Origin: Geobacillus thermoleovorans
GTDB lineage: Bacteria > Bacillota > Bacilli > Bacillales > Anoxybacillaceae
Assembly: GCF_001610955.1 (NCBI RefSeq)
Contig: NZ_CP014335.1
Coordinates: forward strand, 2,179,001 to 2,243,000
Direction of reading: 5' to 3'
Length of the DNA: 64,000 nt
Below the pieces are notes generated by a model. That model made no database searches. It was not told the origin of the DNA and was given only the letters and a program-made list of their open reading frames with translations. Below are positions 27,165 through 35,764 of this stretch, one piece after another. Position 1 is the first letter of the stretch. Each line of letters starts with the position of its first letter. The position numbers and the translations under genes are program-made.

Positions 27165-28053
27165 GCGGGTGGTACTGTTTGTACACGTCTTTTAGGCGCG
27201 TTTTCGTAACATGCGTATACATTTGCGTCGTCGAAATGTCGGCATGCCCAAGCAACTCTTGCACAGCGCGCAAATCGGCTCCGTTCTCAAGCAGATGCGT
27301 CGCAAACGAATGCCGAAGCGTATGCGGCGTCAATTCTTTTTCGATGCCGGCTTCTTTCGCGAGCCGCTTTAAAATTTTCCAAAACCCTTGCCGTGTCAAC
27401 CGCTGGCCATAATGGTTCAAAAACAGCGCCTCCGTTGCCCGTCGTCGCGGATTGACAAGCTGCGGGCGCCCTCGCTCCAAATAGTGGGCAAGCGCTTCAA
27501 TCGCCATGCGCCCGATCGGCACGATCCGCTCTTTCCGCCCTTTTCCATAGCAGCGGACAAACCCCATCGTCAAATGCACGTCGCTTAAGTTGAGCTGCAC
27601 AAGCTCACTGACGCGCATGCCGGTCGCATACAACAGCTCCAGCATCGCCTTGTCGCGCAGCCCAAACGGTGTGCTCACTTGCGGCGCTGCAAGCAGCGCC
27701 TCGACTTCCTCGACCGACAGCACTTTCGGCAGCGTCCGTTCAAACTGCGGCGTTTCGATATGGACGGTCGGGTCTTGCGCCGCGATTTTCTCCCTTAGCA
27801 AAAACTGATGAAACGAACGGATCGACGCCAAATGGCGGGCGATCGTCCGCGCCGATTGCCCTTGTTCGCTTAAAAACTTTAAAAAATGGAGAATATGGAG
27901 GCGCTCCACTTCGCCCCACGCCTGAAGCTGCTCGACTTGGCGCAAATAGCGGACGTATTTTTTCAAATCGCGTTCATATGAAACGATCGTATTGTGCGCC
28001 AAATTCCGCTCCACCGTCAAATAATGCAGAAAATCTTTCAACTCGTATTCCAA
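27157..28053 (-). CDS. xerD: Tyrosine recombinase XerD
   Basis: A 298-residue tyrosine recombinase that resolves chromosome dimers at dif together with XerC. Catalytic residues are visible: Arg in [12 protein letters not shown], the His-x-x-Arg box [20 protein letters not shown], the [11 protein letters not shown] helix, and the tyrosine in TQMYTHVTK. The N-terminal SAM-like domain is complete. The start is a TTG at 28053, downstream of GGGGAGTAGAGAG, and lies 6 bases after yqzK. Same order as in B. subtilis (fur-yqzK-xerD). Confidence 0.95.
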   Translation of the reverse strand: MEYELKDFLHYLTVERNLAHNTIVSYERDLKKYVRYLRQVEQLQAWGEVERLHILHFLKFLSEQGQSARTIARHLASIRSFHQFLLREKIAAQDPTVHIETPQFERTLPKVLSVEEVEALLAAPQVSTPFGLRDKAMLELLYATGMRVSELVQLNLSDVHLTMGFVRCYGKGRKERIVPIGRMAIEALAHYLERGRPQLVNPRRRATEALFLNHYGQRLTRQGFWKILKRLAKEAGIEKELTPHTLRHSFATHLLENGADLRAVQELLGHADISTTQMYTHVTKTRLKDVYKQYHPRA

Positions 28054-28059
28054 CGCTCT

Positions 28060-28272
28060 CTACTCCCCATCGCGATAAAAAAATAACAGCCGGTCGAGCC
28101 AACTTGGCGGCGCACTCTCCGCCGCCGATACTTTGACCGCCGATCCCTTCGGCTCATCGTATCGGTGGTAATACTCGTACTCGCGGTTAAACCATACAAG
28201 ACTATAATAAAATAAAATGGTGCATCCCGTAAATAAAAGAAACACTTTCACCATTTGCCAAACGGTTTTCAT
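28060..28272 (-). CDS. yqzK: YqzK-like small membrane protein (DUF4227)
   Basis: A 70-residue protein with one N-terminal membrane segment (FLLFTGCTILFYYSLVW) and a short hydrophilic tail. It matches YqzK/DUF4227, whose function is unknown. It lies between fur and xerD as in B. subtilis, 6 bases before xerD. The ATG at 28272 has GGGAGGAT upstream. Confidence 0.85.
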   Translation of the reverse strand: MKTVWQMVKVFLLFTGCTILFYYSLVWFNREYEYYHRYDEPKGSAVKVSAAESAPPSWLDRLLFFYRDGE

Positions 28273-28342
28273 GGCATCCTCCCTATCAGCTGCTTGTCAG
28301 CTTGCTAGTATGAGGATATGCCATTTGTTTCGTTGTTTATAC

Positions 28343-28372
28343 GCAAAAAACCTTTCCCGTTGGAAAAGGTTT
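28343..28372 (-). terminator. Terminator of fur
   Basis: AAAACCTTTCC (about 28347-28357) pairs with GGAAAAGGTTTT (about 28362-28373), with T's following on the minus strand. It overlaps the fur stop codon. Confidence 0.85.
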
Positions 28373-28824
28373 TATTTTTCTTCATGCTTTTGCTGGCAAC
28401 GGTGACAAATGCCGTGGAACGTCAAACGATGGTCTTTAATTTTAAATTTCCACTTCTCCTCAACAATCGCTTCGACATCCTCAAGCAAATCTTCTTGAAT
28501 TTCCGCCACCGACCCGCATTCTAAGCAGATGAGGTGGTGATGAAAATGGGCCGCTCCTTCCTTGCGGAGGTCATAGCGCGACACCCCGTCCCCGAAATTG
28601 ATTTTATCGACAATTTTCAGCTCGGTTAACAGCTCGAGCGTCCGATAAACGGTCGCCAACCCGATTTCTGGGGATTTTTCTTTCACGAGGAGGTAGACGT
28701 CTTCCGCGCTTAAATGGTCTTCTTCATGTTCAAGCAGGACTCTTACCGTCGCTTCCCGCTGCGGCGTTAACTTGTAACCCGCCGAATGCAGCTGCTTCTT
28801 GATTCGTTCCACACGATCTTCCAT
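28372..28824 (-). CDS. fur: Ferric uptake regulator Fur
   Basis: A 150-residue metalloregulator of the Fur family. The winged helix includes YKLTPQREATVRVLLEHE and GLATVYRTLELL. The metal motif HFHHHLICLECG and the second CxxC (ICHRCQQ) form the structural zinc site. Position next to spoIIM and yqzK indicates Fur itself rather than PerR or Zur. The ATG at 28824 has GGGAGGAATG upstream; the longer frame has no ribosome binding site. A possible Fur box lies about 90 bases upstream. Confidence 0.93.
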   Translation of the reverse strand: MEDRVERIKKQLHSAGYKLTPQREATVRVLLEHEEDHLSAEDVYLLVKEKSPEIGLATVYRTLELLTELKIVDKINFGDGVSRYDLRKEGAAHFHHHLICLECGSVAEIQEDLLEDVEAIVEEKWKFKIKDHRLTFHGICHRCQQKHEEK

Positions 28825-28909
28825 CTTTTCATTCCTCCCTCGCCATTCACCCATCATTATAACAAATGCACGAGGGAAGTATCAAAGTAAAATCACTATT
28901 ATGAAGAAA

Positions 28910-28924
28910 TGATAATGGTTATTA
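28910..28924 (-). promoter_or_regulatory. Possible Fur box upstream of fur
   Basis: TGATAAT-G-GTTATTA resembles the 7-1-7 Fur box TGATAAT-n-ATTATCA, with a perfect left half and 5 of 7 matches in the right half. The surroundings (28900-28945) are very AT-rich and contain the end of spoIIM. It could give autoregulation of fur. Confidence 0.4.
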
Positions 28925-29587
28925 TATAATATTCATTATGATTAAACTCATTGTCCATTGAACCGCCTGTTTCATCAATGCCGGCGAAAGATATGCCTCG
29001 ACCGCTGAGGAAAGAAGCAGCCCAAGGGCGACAGCCGCCATCGCCGCTGCGTAGCGCATCACCATCGGAAACATCGATCCATGCGGCCGCTTCATAAACT
29101 GGTTGCGCACCATGTGCAAGGAAAACGAAATCGAAATGACGCCCATGACGATCATGAGTGGAATGGCCACCAAATTTTGCGGCATGATGGACACAAACGA
29201 CAAAAGAAACCCGCGCCAACCCATTTGGTTGACTAAAAAGCCAACCGTAAAGCCGACAACGACGCCTTTGAAAAACAGCAAAACAAGAATGATCGGCAAG
29301 CCAATGACAGAAATGCCAAGCACCCACATCAGCGCGGTATATTTGACGTTGTGCATATAGCTTTGCCGGAACATATCATGGGCGCTTGCGATATTGTCTT
29401 TTGACACTTGTCCAAAAAATTGCGTCAAGTAATAGTACAAGTCTTGCTTTTGACTGAAACCGAGGCTGTTGACGACAATGGCGCCGAAAATGACGCCCAT
29501 GAGAAACAGGACGATGACAAACACGTACAGCGAAGCATGTTCACGCCAATGAACAGCGATAGCCGATTTCAGCGGATGGGTTCTCAT
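28922..29587 (-). CDS. spoIIM: Stage II sporulation protein M
   Basis: A 221-residue membrane protein with about five hydrophobic segments, family SpoIIM/DUF95, typical length. With SpoIID and SpoIIP it remodels septal peptidoglycan during forespore engulfment. The start at 29587 has GGAGGA upstream. A SigE-type promoter is visible at 29621-29648, in agreement with mother-cell expression. In B. subtilis spoIIM also lies next to fur. Confidence 0.94.
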   Translation of the reverse strand: MRTHPLKSAIAVHWREHASLYVFVIVLFLMGVIFGAIVVNSLGFSQKQDLYYYLTQFFGQVSKDNIASAHDMFRQSYMHNVKYTALMWVLGISVIGLPIILVLLFFKGVVVGFTVGFLVNQMGWRGFLLSFVSIMPQNLVAIPLMIVMGVISISFSLHMVRNQFMKRPHGSMFPMVMRYAAAMAAVALGLLLSSAVEAYLSPALMKQAVQWTMSLIIMNII

Positions 29588-29620
29588 TGTGCTTCGTCCT
29601 CCTACTTTGTCTCTTAGTAG

Positions 29621-29648
29621 ATTGTATGTCCATCCGCTTTCGGTATGA
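29621..29648 (-). promoter_or_regulatory. SigE-type promoter of spoIIM
   Basis: On the minus strand TCATACC is followed after 13 bases by CATACAAT, a perfect SigE -10. The -35 matches KMATATT at five of seven positions. It ends 33 bases upstream of the spoIIM start codon. Confidence 0.72.
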
Positions 29649-29806
29649 CTGTTTTTCTAAAAGGCTGGTGATGTAATAAAAAAGCAGCTCAACACCGACG
29701 TGTGACCAACTCCACGGGCGGCACGCCGCCTCGGTCCATTGGCGCATGGCTGGGCCAAGCAGCACGCACGGCATGATGATGAACGGCAGGAGCGCTGCCC
29801 GAGTGG

Positions 29807-30997
29807 TTACCCCTCCCGCACTTTCCCGTACCTCCCACCGCCCCCGGCCTCGATATGGAGCGCACCGCTGCGGGCAAGGACGATCAGTTGGGCCAACTTT
29901 TCTCCCACCGTCTCCGCGATCTCTTCCTCCGCCGCCTCATGAAGAACGCTCATTTCCGTGCCAAAACGGGCGAGCAGCTTTTCATACGCTTTTGAACCAA
30001 GGCCGGGGATGAATTCAAGCGGCACTTGATAAATGTACGGCGGCCGTTTCGGCCCGCGTTCCGCCGTTTTCAGCTCCGCAAGCCGGTCAAACACGCCTTT
30101 CACGAAGCGATGATGGCCGCATGCCGCACAGCGGTCGACGTCCGGTGCAACCGGCGCAAGGCAGCGCTCGCACACTGTCTGGTGATATTTTCCGAGTTTG
30201 GGATTTAAACCGTAGTTGGCGACAATCGCGCGCCCGTCTTCACCGCGCAGCGCTTTTTCCAATTCAGCAAACGTCGGGGCGGCGAGCCGCACTTCTTCAT
30301 ATTCGCGGGCGATTTTCCGCAGCGAATGGGCATCGGAATTCGTCAAGTACGGGTAGCGATGCAATTCGGCGATCTGGTCCGCCATCGCCGTGTCGGCGCT
30401 TAACCCAAGTTCAATGGCATCAATCCAATCCGGGTCAAACACTTCTGTCAGGCTGTGCTTGACCCCTTTTCCGTACAAGCTTTTAAACGGGGTGAACGCG
30501 TGCGCGGGAATGAACCAGCCGCCCTGCTCTTTCGCGGCAGCTTGCAGCTCGCGGCCGGAGGCGTAAATGCGCTGTGAACTGAGCGACATGTTCTTTACCC
30601 GTTTGCCAAGCCAGCCGGAAAACGTGCGCATCGTCTGCACAGTCGGCAAAAAAACGAGCACGTGGATCGGTCCATGGCAATGGTCGTCATATACTTCGAT
30701 TTCACTGCCTAACAAAAGCGTCACTTTCCCGGCGCTGACGCCGCCCCCCTCATGTTCGCGCCAACCGTGCTTCTCCATTGCCCGCTCGAGCTCGTCCAGC
30801 ACTTCGGGCACATGGCTGTCAATGACGCCGACGAGGTCGATCCCTTTCACCTCAGCCGCCTCATGCAAGATGTTCTCAAGCGTCAACGTCCGCGCCCCAG
30901 TAATTTTCACCGGGCGGCCCGAGGCGGTGCGGCCGATGTGAATATGTAAATCAGCGTAATAACAGCCGAGGCCGCGCTCGTTTTTTTTATTCGGCAT
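29807..30997 (-). CDS. yqxK: Endonuclease Q-like PHP-domain protein (YqxK)
   Basis: A 396-residue protein. The N-terminal PHP metallohydrolase domain has DLHIHIG, GVIDSH, and later PAHAFTP and TNSDAHS metal motifs. A zinc ribbon follows near residue 275 (CERC...CAACG). The C-terminus looks like a helix-hairpin-helix region (FIPGLGSKAYEKLLARFG). This is the domain order of the EndoQ family, which nicks DNA at deaminated bases; that activity here is inferred from family. It overlaps nudF by 11 bases, so the two are co-transcribed. Confidence 0.85.
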   Translation of the reverse strand: MPNKKNERGLGCYYADLHIHIGRTASGRPVKITGARTLTLENILHEAAEVKGIDLVGVIDSHVPEVLDELERAMEKHGWREHEGGGVSAGKVTLLLGSEIEVYDDHCHGPIHVLVFLPTVQTMRTFSGWLGKRVKNMSLSSQRIYASGRELQAAAKEQGGWFIPAHAFTPFKSLYGKGVKHSLTEVFDPDWIDAIELGLSADTAMADQIAELHRYPYLTNSDAHSLRKIAREYEEVRLAAPTFAELEKALRGEDGRAIVANYGLNPKLGKYHQTVCERCLAPVAPDVDRCAACGHHRFVKGVFDRLAELKTAERGPKRPPYIYQVPLEFIPGLGSKAYEKLLARFGTEMSVLHEAAEEEIAETVGEKLAQLIVLARSGALHIEAGGGGRYGKVREG

Positions 30998-31550
30998 TTT
31001 GCTCCCCTAGCGCGCGGCGCAGCTGCAAATATTGCAAGGCGTATGCCGTTTTCGCATCGTAAATGTCGCGTTGTTGAAGCATCTCAAGCGCCTCCTCCAA
31101 TGTAACTTCCAACAGCTCGACAAACTCATCTTCATCCAAACCGGCGCCGTCCTCCGCTTTTTCCAGCCCCTCGGCGACATACAAATGGATGAGTTCATCG
31201 GCAAACCCTGGGGATGTATAAAAGGAAATGAGATGGCGCATCGATTGGGCGCGGTAGCCGGTTTCTTCTTCGAGCTCGCGGTGTGCGGAAGAGAGCGGCT
31301 CTTCCCCATGTTCTAGCTTGCCCGCCGGAATCTCGACTAATGCGCGCTCCAGCGCTTTTCGGTACTGGCGGACAAGAACGATTTTCCCGTCCGGCAACAG
31401 CGGCAGCACCGCCACCGCCCCCGGATGTTTGATCACCTCGCGCTGGCTCGTTTTCCCATTTGGCAGCTCGACTTCCTCGATATACAAGTCAATGATGCGG
31501 CCGCTGAACAATTTCTCTTTGCGGACGGTTTTTTCATACAACTTCTCCAT
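30987..31550 (-). CDS. nudF: ADP-ribose pyrophosphatase
   Basis: A 187-residue Nudix hydrolase of the NudF/YqkG type that cleaves ADP-ribose to AMP and ribose 5-phosphate. The full Nudix box is present: a G, five residues, E, seven residues, then RELEEETGY (within GKLEHGEEPLSSAHRELEEE). The N-terminus (KEKLFSGRIIDLYIEEVELP) is typical of the family. It starts at 31550 and its stop overlaps yqxK. The neighbour yqkF is divergent. Confidence 0.93.
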   Translation of the reverse strand: MEKLYEKTVRKEKLFSGRIIDLYIEEVELPNGKTSQREVIKHPGAVAVLPLLPDGKIVLVRQYRKALERALVEIPAGKLEHGEEPLSSAHRELEEETGYRAQSMRHLISFYTSPGFADELIHLYVAEGLEKAEDGAGLDEDEFVELLEVTLEEALEMLQQRDIYDAKTAYALQYLQLRRALGEQNAE

Positions 31551-31600
31551 TCTTCTTCTCCCCTATCGATTGATGGACTCTTTTCCATTGTACTACATGT

Positions 31601-31630
31601 TTGGCCATTTTTTCGCTTCCGTTGTACAAT
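31601..31630 (+). promoter_or_regulatory. Likely SigA promoter of the aldo/keto reductase
   Basis: TTGGCC (31601-31606) and TACAAT (31625-31630) are separated by 18 bases, about 39 bases upstream of the start codon at 31669. Confidence 0.5.
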
Positions 31631-31668
31631 GAACATATCATCATCGATCGCGAAAGGGGGCGCAAAAG

Positions 31669-32589
31669 ATGAACAAACGCCGCATCGGCACATCAGACTT
31701 ATACGTCAGCGAAATTGGACTCGGCTGCATGTCGCTCGGCACTGATGAAAACCATGCCATCTATCTCATCCATGAAGCATTGGAGCGCGGCATCAACTAC
31801 TTGGATACAGCCGATTTATACGACCGCGGCTTAAACGAGGAATTTGTCGGCAAAGCGGTGAAAGGAAAACGCGACCAAGTCATCATCGCGACAAAAGTCG
31901 GCAACCGTTGGCGCCGAGACGGAAGCGGCTGGGACTGGGATCCGTCAAAAGCCTATATCAAACAAGCGGTCAAAGAGAGCCTGCGCCGCCTGCAAACGGA
32001 CTACATTGACTTATACCAGCTCCACGGCGGCACGATCGACGACCCGATCGATGAGACGATTGAAGCGTTCGAAGAGCTGAAGCAAGAAGGCGTCATCCGT
32101 TGGTACGGCATCTCCTCGATCCGCCCAAACGTCATTCGCGAATATGTGAAGCGCTCGAACATCGTCAGCGTCATGATGCAATACAGCTTGCTTGACCGGC
32201 GGCCGGAAGAATGGTTCCCGCTTCTTCGCGAACATCACATCAGCGTGATCGCCCGCGGTCCGGTCGCTAGAGGCTTGCTCACGAGCCGCCCGCTTGAACA
32301 AGCGAGCAGCGCGGTGAAAGAACACGGCTACCTCGATTATTCCTACAAAGAACTGCAGGCGCTCATCCCGAAGCTGAAGGAAAAAACGGCCGGGCGCCGT
32401 TCATTGACCGCGACCGCGCTGCAATTTTGCCTGTATGACCCGGTCGTTGCTGCCGTCATTCCGGGCGCAAGCCGGCTTCGGCAGCTTGAAGAAAACATCG
32501 CCGCCGCTTCCGCCCCGCCGCTTGATGCCGACGAATACGAATGGCTGAAACAAACGACAAAACGCTCGGTGTATGAGGCGCACCGATAA
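31669..32589 (+). CDS. yqkF: Aldo/keto reductase (YqkF-like)
   Basis: A 306-residue NADPH-dependent oxidoreductase with the AKR barrel. The catalytic tetrad is D46, Y51, K76 and H119 (motifs YLDTADLY, IATKVG, YQLHGG). The substrate is unknown. The ATG at 31669 follows GAAAGGGGG. Location next to nudF agrees with yqkF in B. subtilis. It is monocistronic and ends at the terminator near 32733. Confidence 0.9.
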   Translation: MNKRRIGTSDLYVSEIGLGCMSLGTDENHAIYLIHEALERGINYLDTADLYDRGLNEEFVGKAVKGKRDQVIIATKVGNRWRRDGSGWDWDPSKAYIKQAVKESLRRLQTDYIDLYQLHGGTIDDPIDETIEAFEELKQEGVIRWYGISSIRPNVIREYVKRSNIVSVMMQYSLLDRRPEEWFPLLREHHISVIARGPVARGLLTSRPLEQASSAVKEHGYLDYSYKELQALIPKLKEKTAGRRSLTATALQFCLYDPVVAAVIPGASRLRQLEENIAAASAPPLDADEYEWLKQTTKRSVYEAHR

Positions 32590-32732
32590 GCGCAGGAATC
32601 GCCATCGTGCTTCATTCCGACGCCTATGGCCAGCAACAACCGCAGGCCGCAGCCTCTATTCCCTGCCTATGTGTGTCACTGAACTTGCCGGCGGCCATGG
32701 CGCTGACAAGAGGCAAAACGAAAAAACAAACC

Positions 32733-32777
32733 AAAAGAGCCCAACGGCTGCCAATGTCCGTTACGGGCTCTTTTTTC
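32733..32777. terminator. Bidirectional terminator between two converging genes
   Basis: AAGAGCCC (32735-32742) pairs with GGGCTCTT (32765-32772), with additional pairing of AACGG and CCGTT inside. A T run follows on the plus strand and T-rich sequence on the minus strand. It serves yqkF and the converging transporter gene. Confidence 0.85.
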
Positions 32778-32807
32778 CAAATGGGCCGGTCACTTCACAA
32801 AAACCGA

Positions 32808-34001
32808 TCAATCCTCTTCCACATACTGATTCCTCGCTGCCCCTAAGCCGAACGCCATCATGGCCGCACAGACGGCCAACAACATGCCAAGCGGGGCGGT
32901 AAACCGTCTGGCCGCATCGTACAATACGCCAAACAGAGGCGGTCCGGCAGCAGCCAGCAAGTAGCCGACCGATTGGGCCATGGCCGACAGCTGGGCGGCT
33001 TCCAGCGGACGGCGCGTGCGCAAAGTAAACAGCATCATCGCCAGCGAAAACGCCATGCCGGCGCCGATGCCGGCGAAAAGCGCCCCAACCCAAAGCAGCC
33101 AACCTTGGCCAGCCAAAAAGGCGATCGTTCCAAAAGCCATGAGCAACACCGCCGAGCCGATCAGCACTTTTTGATTGTCCATCCGCTCCGCGAGCATCGG
33201 AGAGACGAACATCATCGGCAACTGGGCAAACTGGAAGAAAAAGAGCAGCCATCCGGCTGTATCGGCCGCCAAGCCCTTGCTTTGGCCAAGCTCCGGCAGC
33301 CACGTGACGATGCAATAAAAGAACAAGGATTGCAGCCCCATAAACAGCGTCACTTGCCAGGCAAGCGCCGATCGCCAAAGCGAAGAGCGCCGGCTTCCCG
33401 CCGGGACGCCGCTTGACTTCTGGCGCCAAGCTTGCGGCAGCCAAACGACAAGCGACAACGCGGCAACCAGCGCCCAAAAGCGAAACGCCCCTTGCCAGCC
33501 GATCCCCCACCCGTCGGCAAGCGGAACGGCGAACCCGGAAGCGAAGGCGGCGCTCATGTTCATCGTTACGGTATAAACGCCCATCATCAAGCCGACCCGT
33601 TCAGAAAACATGTCTTTGATCAGCGCCGGCATGAGAACGTTGTCGACCGCGATGGCGGCTCCAATCAGCGCCGTGCCGAGAAATAGGGAAAACTCTCCCG
33701 AAAGCGGGCGAATGAGTTCGCCGGCAAGCAAAACAACAAGCGAACCGAACAGCGTCCGCTCTATTCCGAACCGCCGGGCGAACGCGGCCGCCACAGGAGC
33801 CAAGAAGGCAAACGCCAAAAGCGGAATCGTCGTCAACGCCCCAGCGGCTGCGTGGGAGAGGCCAAGCTCCCGCTGCAATTCAGGAACAAGCGGCCCGACC
33901 ATTGTGAGCGGTGCGCGCAAGTTGGCGGCCAAGATCACGACCGCAGCCACCATGAACACAGACGCGGACGCCATACCCGCTGTCATCATTTTTTGTTTCA
34001 T
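32808..34001 (-). CDS. MFS transporter, CynX/NimT-type
   Basis: A 397-residue major facilitator with about 12 membrane segments. It is most like the CynX/NimT/YycB group: early motif AANLRAPLTMVGPLVPELQ and the GxxIA(V)xNVLMPALIKD segment. Members export or import small anions or drugs; the substrate here is unknown. The ATG at 34001 follows AGGGGGAAC. It lies 13 bases after the YqkE-like gene, so they probably form one transcript. The yqkE-yqkF neighbourhood in B. subtilis has no such gene as I recall, so it may be a later insertion. Confidence 0.85.
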   Translation of the reverse strand: MKQKMMTAGMASASVFMVAAVVILAANLRAPLTMVGPLVPELQRELGLSHAAAGALTTIPLLAFAFLAPVAAAFARRFGIERTLFGSLVVLLAGELIRPLSGEFSLFLGTALIGAAIAVDNVLMPALIKDMFSERVGLMMGVYTVTMNMSAAFASGFAVPLADGWGIGWQGAFRFWALVAALSLVVWLPQAWRQKSSGVPAGSRRSSLWRSALAWQVTLFMGLQSLFFYCIVTWLPELGQSKGLAADTAGWLLFFFQFAQLPMMFVSPMLAERMDNQKVLIGSAVLLMAFGTIAFLAGQGWLLWVGALFAGIGAGMAFSLAMMLFTLRTRRPLEAAQLSAMAQSVGYLLAAAGPPLFGVLYDAARRFTAPLGMLLAVCAAMMAFGLGAARNQYVEED

Positions 34002-34014
34002 CTGAACGTTCCCC

Positions 34015-34257
34015 CTATTTAAACTTCCGCCAATCGAGTTCACTTTCTTCCAGCAGCTCGGCAAATGATTTCTGTTCCTCACGGCGGCGCTCTTCCTCGC
34101 GACGCCGCGCCTCTTCCGCCGCTAGACGCCGCTGTTCTTCCTCGGCAAGCGCCCGCTTTTTCGCGAGCAGTTTCGCTTCCGTCTCGGCACCGAGCCGGTC
34201 GGCAAGCGTCACTGCCTGCGTCTCTTGTTCTTTTTTCCGCGCAACCCGGTTCTTCAT
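34015..34257 (-). CDS. yqkE: YqkE-like small charged protein (DUF3886)
   Basis: An 80-residue, highly charged protein. After a basic N-terminus (MKNRVARKKEQETQ) it forms a long Glu/Arg/Ala-rich helix, probably a coiled coil, and ends ELDWRKFK, which is typical for DUF3886/YqkE. Function unknown. The ATG at 34257 has AGGGGGCG upstream. It starts divergent to a possible small plus-strand gene. Confidence 0.78.
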   Translation of the reverse strand: MKNRVARKKEQETQAVTLADRLGAETEAKLLAKKRALAEEEQRRLAAEEARRREEERRREEQKSFAELLEESELDWRKFK

Positions 34258-34338
34258 GATTTCCGCCCCCCTTTGCATAACGACCGTTCGTTTGTCAAAC
34301 GATACAACTAAACGATAAGAAAAAGGAGAGATGTATGG

Positions 34339-34458
34339 ATGGAGAAAAACCGCGCCCAAAAAGGGAAACCGTCCGCCGATACGGTGAAGCCGGTGATCGC
34401 AAAAGAAGAATTGGAAAAAGCAATCCACCCGACTAAGCGGCAAAACAGTCCGCAATAA
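34339..34458 (+). CDS. Possible small basic protein
   Basis: A 39-codon frame, MEKNRAQKGKPSADTVKPVI and on to a TAA at 34456. The composition (Lys, Pro, Ala, Glu) looks protein-like. AAAAGGAGAG lies 8-10 bases upstream. Two overlapping ATG codons in other frames (34331 and 34335) compete for the same ribosome binding site, and the one at 34335 would give a very basic 33-residue peptide. Function unknown; evidence is only the ribosome binding site and composition. Confidence 0.45.
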   Translation: MEKNRAQKGKPSADTVKPVIAKEELEKAIHPTKRQNSPQ

Positions 34459-34502
34459 CATTGGAAAGCGCCGTTCGGCGCAAAACGCGGCTTCTAACTA
34501 TG

Positions 34503-34547
34503 GAAAGGGGCGCCCCCGGCCGAAAATGGCTTAGGGGCGGCCCCTTT
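34503..34547. repeat. GC-rich hairpin at the end of yqkC
   Basis: AAAGGGGC-GCCCC (34504-34516) can pair with GGGGCGGCCCCTTT (about 34534-34547). It overlaps the yqkC stop. No T run follows on either strand, so it is not a standard terminator. Confidence 0.45.
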
Positions 34548-34785
34548 ACAACACCTCGGTGATGTGCGGCATATGTTCGCCAAGCCAGGCGATCGCCTCC
34601 TCCAGCGTCGGAAACTCTTTCATTTCAAACGTCATTTCGTTTTGCAGCAGCCAGACGTCTTTCGCCTCATGATACGGGCCGGCGACCGACCAATGAAGCA
34701 AGCTGTACGGATCGTTTTCATGGGTGAACGACACCCATGTTTTTTGCTTCGCCGCCTTTGCGAGCTGCTCTAGCTTACCGTTCAT
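34546..34785 (-). CDS. yqkC: YqkC-like protein (DUF2552)
   Basis: A 79-residue soluble protein matching the small DUF2552/YqkC family: KTWVSFTHENDPYSLLHWSV and FPTLEEAIAWLGEHMPHI. Function unknown. Its start (34785) overlaps the end of yqkB by 11 bases, so the two are co-translated. Same order as in B. subtilis. Confidence 0.82.
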   Translation of the reverse strand: MNGKLEQLAKAAKQKTWVSFTHENDPYSLLHWSVAGPYHEAKDVWLLQNEMTFEMKEFPTLEEAIAWLGEHMPHITEVL

Positions 34786-35119
34786 GGCCAGATTTCACCT
34801 CAACAAACGGCATATGACCATTCAACGTTTGCCCTGGGCTTTTGAGCTGAAAAACGGTCGTTCCCGGCTTGACGTCAATCGTCATCGTTTCATCAAAAAA
34901 GATGAGACGCGACCGTTCCACGAGCACCGGCGCAAAATTCGTCTCGACGACGACATCATCTTCATCGGCTTTGTCGACAAGCCATAGCGCCGGCACGCCG
35001 TCGACCAAACAGCCGCAGCCGTCAGTGTCAAACATCAACTTTAACTGCCGTCCGGATTCCGCTACAATAGAGGCAAGCGCCCGTTTGGCTGCATCCGTAA
35101 ACGTGATGTACAGACTCAT
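34775..35119 (-). CDS. yqkB: YqkB-like HesB/IscA-fold protein
   Basis: A 114-residue protein of the iron-sulfur biosynthesis (HesB-like) fold, YqkB type. It starts MSLYITFTDAAKRALASIV. It has one Cys pair, DGCGCLVDG, rather than the full three-Cys set of A-type carriers, so an Fe-S function is uncertain. The ATG at 35119 follows AAAAGGAG. Co-transcribed with yqkC. Confidence 0.82.
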   Translation of the reverse strand: MSLYITFTDAAKRALASIVAESGRQLKLMFDTDGCGCLVDGVPALWLVDKADEDDVVVETNFAPVLVERSRLIFFDETMTIDVKPGTTVFQLKSPGQTLNGHMPFVEVKSGHER

Positions 35120-35206
35120 AGCTGGCTCCTTTTCCCTTTGATTTCCTTTATTTATTTTACCTGTCAACATGAGAAACTGTCAAAACAAAGCAAGGAGGAA
35201 AAAGCG

Positions 35207-35425
35207 ATGGCAAAAGTGCAAATCAAAGTGAACGACAACGGCTCGCTGCGCGTCACCGGCGATGTTGAACTGCTCGATGGAGAAGGAAAGCCGTTTGTGA
35301 CCAAACAAACGTTTTCGCTCTGCCGTTGCGGGCTGTCGAACAACAAACCGTTTTGCGACGGTTCGCACAAAGGCCGCTTCCAATCCGTTGTCCGCGCCCC
35401 TTTGCCGGAAACGGATAAACAATAA
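35207..35425 (+). CDS. CDGSH iron-sulfur domain protein
   Basis: A 72-residue protein with the CDGSH zinc-finger-like motif CRCGLSNNKPFCDGSH, which binds a 2Fe-2S cluster with three Cys and one His. Such small proteins are thought to be redox or Fe-S related. No membrane anchor is present, unlike mitoNEET. The ATG at 35207 has AAGGAGG upstream. It is 15 bases before the yqzH-like gene, likely one transcript. Confidence 0.9.
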   Translation: MAKVQIKVNDNGSLRVTGDVELLDGEGKPFVTKQTFSLCRCGLSNNKPFCDGSHKGRFQSVVRAPLPETDKQ

Positions 35426-35440
35426 GGCGGTGAGAAGCCG

Positions 35441-35638
35441 ATGGACGAACGATGGCTGCAAAAACAAGTGCGCAACTGCCTGCGGCATTATGGCTATGAT
35501 GATGACATGATGCCGCTTGGCGAAGACGACTGGCGCGAGCTTTGCACCCGCATTGCCGCCGCCAAAGAGAGGCAGCCAAACGCGGACATCTATGAACTTG
35601 TCCATGACGCCGTCTACCGGTTCATCACCAGCGCTTGA
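35441..35638 (+). CDS. yqzH: YqzH-like small protein
   Basis: A 65-residue soluble helical protein (MDERWLQKQVRNCLRHYGYD) that resembles YqzH of Bacillus as I recall it; the pattern ELVHDAVYRFIT at the C-terminus supports this. Function unknown. AAGGCGGTGAG precedes the ATG. It follows the CDGSH gene and converges on yqjQ. Confidence 0.7.
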   Translation: MDERWLQKQVRNCLRHYGYDDDMMPLGEDDWRELCTRIAAAKERQPNADIYELVHDAVYRFITSA

Positions 35639-35725
35639 CCCGGCTCGTGTCAAACGAACACGGGGTTGGCCCCAAAGGCCATCTTTCTTCAAGAAGAGGA
35701 AAGGCGTTTCGCGCGTCTAGACGAT

Positions 35726-35761
35726 GATCAGAAAGGGTGCCCCTTATATTTGGGACACCCT
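35726..35761 (-). terminator. Terminator of yqjP-yqjQ
   Basis: GGGTGCCCC (35735-35743) pairs with GGGACACCC (35752-35760) with one mismatch. On the minus strand TTTTC follows. The yqjQ stop is 4 bases away. Confidence 0.7.
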
Positions 35762-35764
35762 CGC

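Noticed and set aside
34503..34547. Intrinsic terminator between yqkC and the small plus-strand frame
   Set aside because: The hairpin is strong but neither strand has a T run after it.
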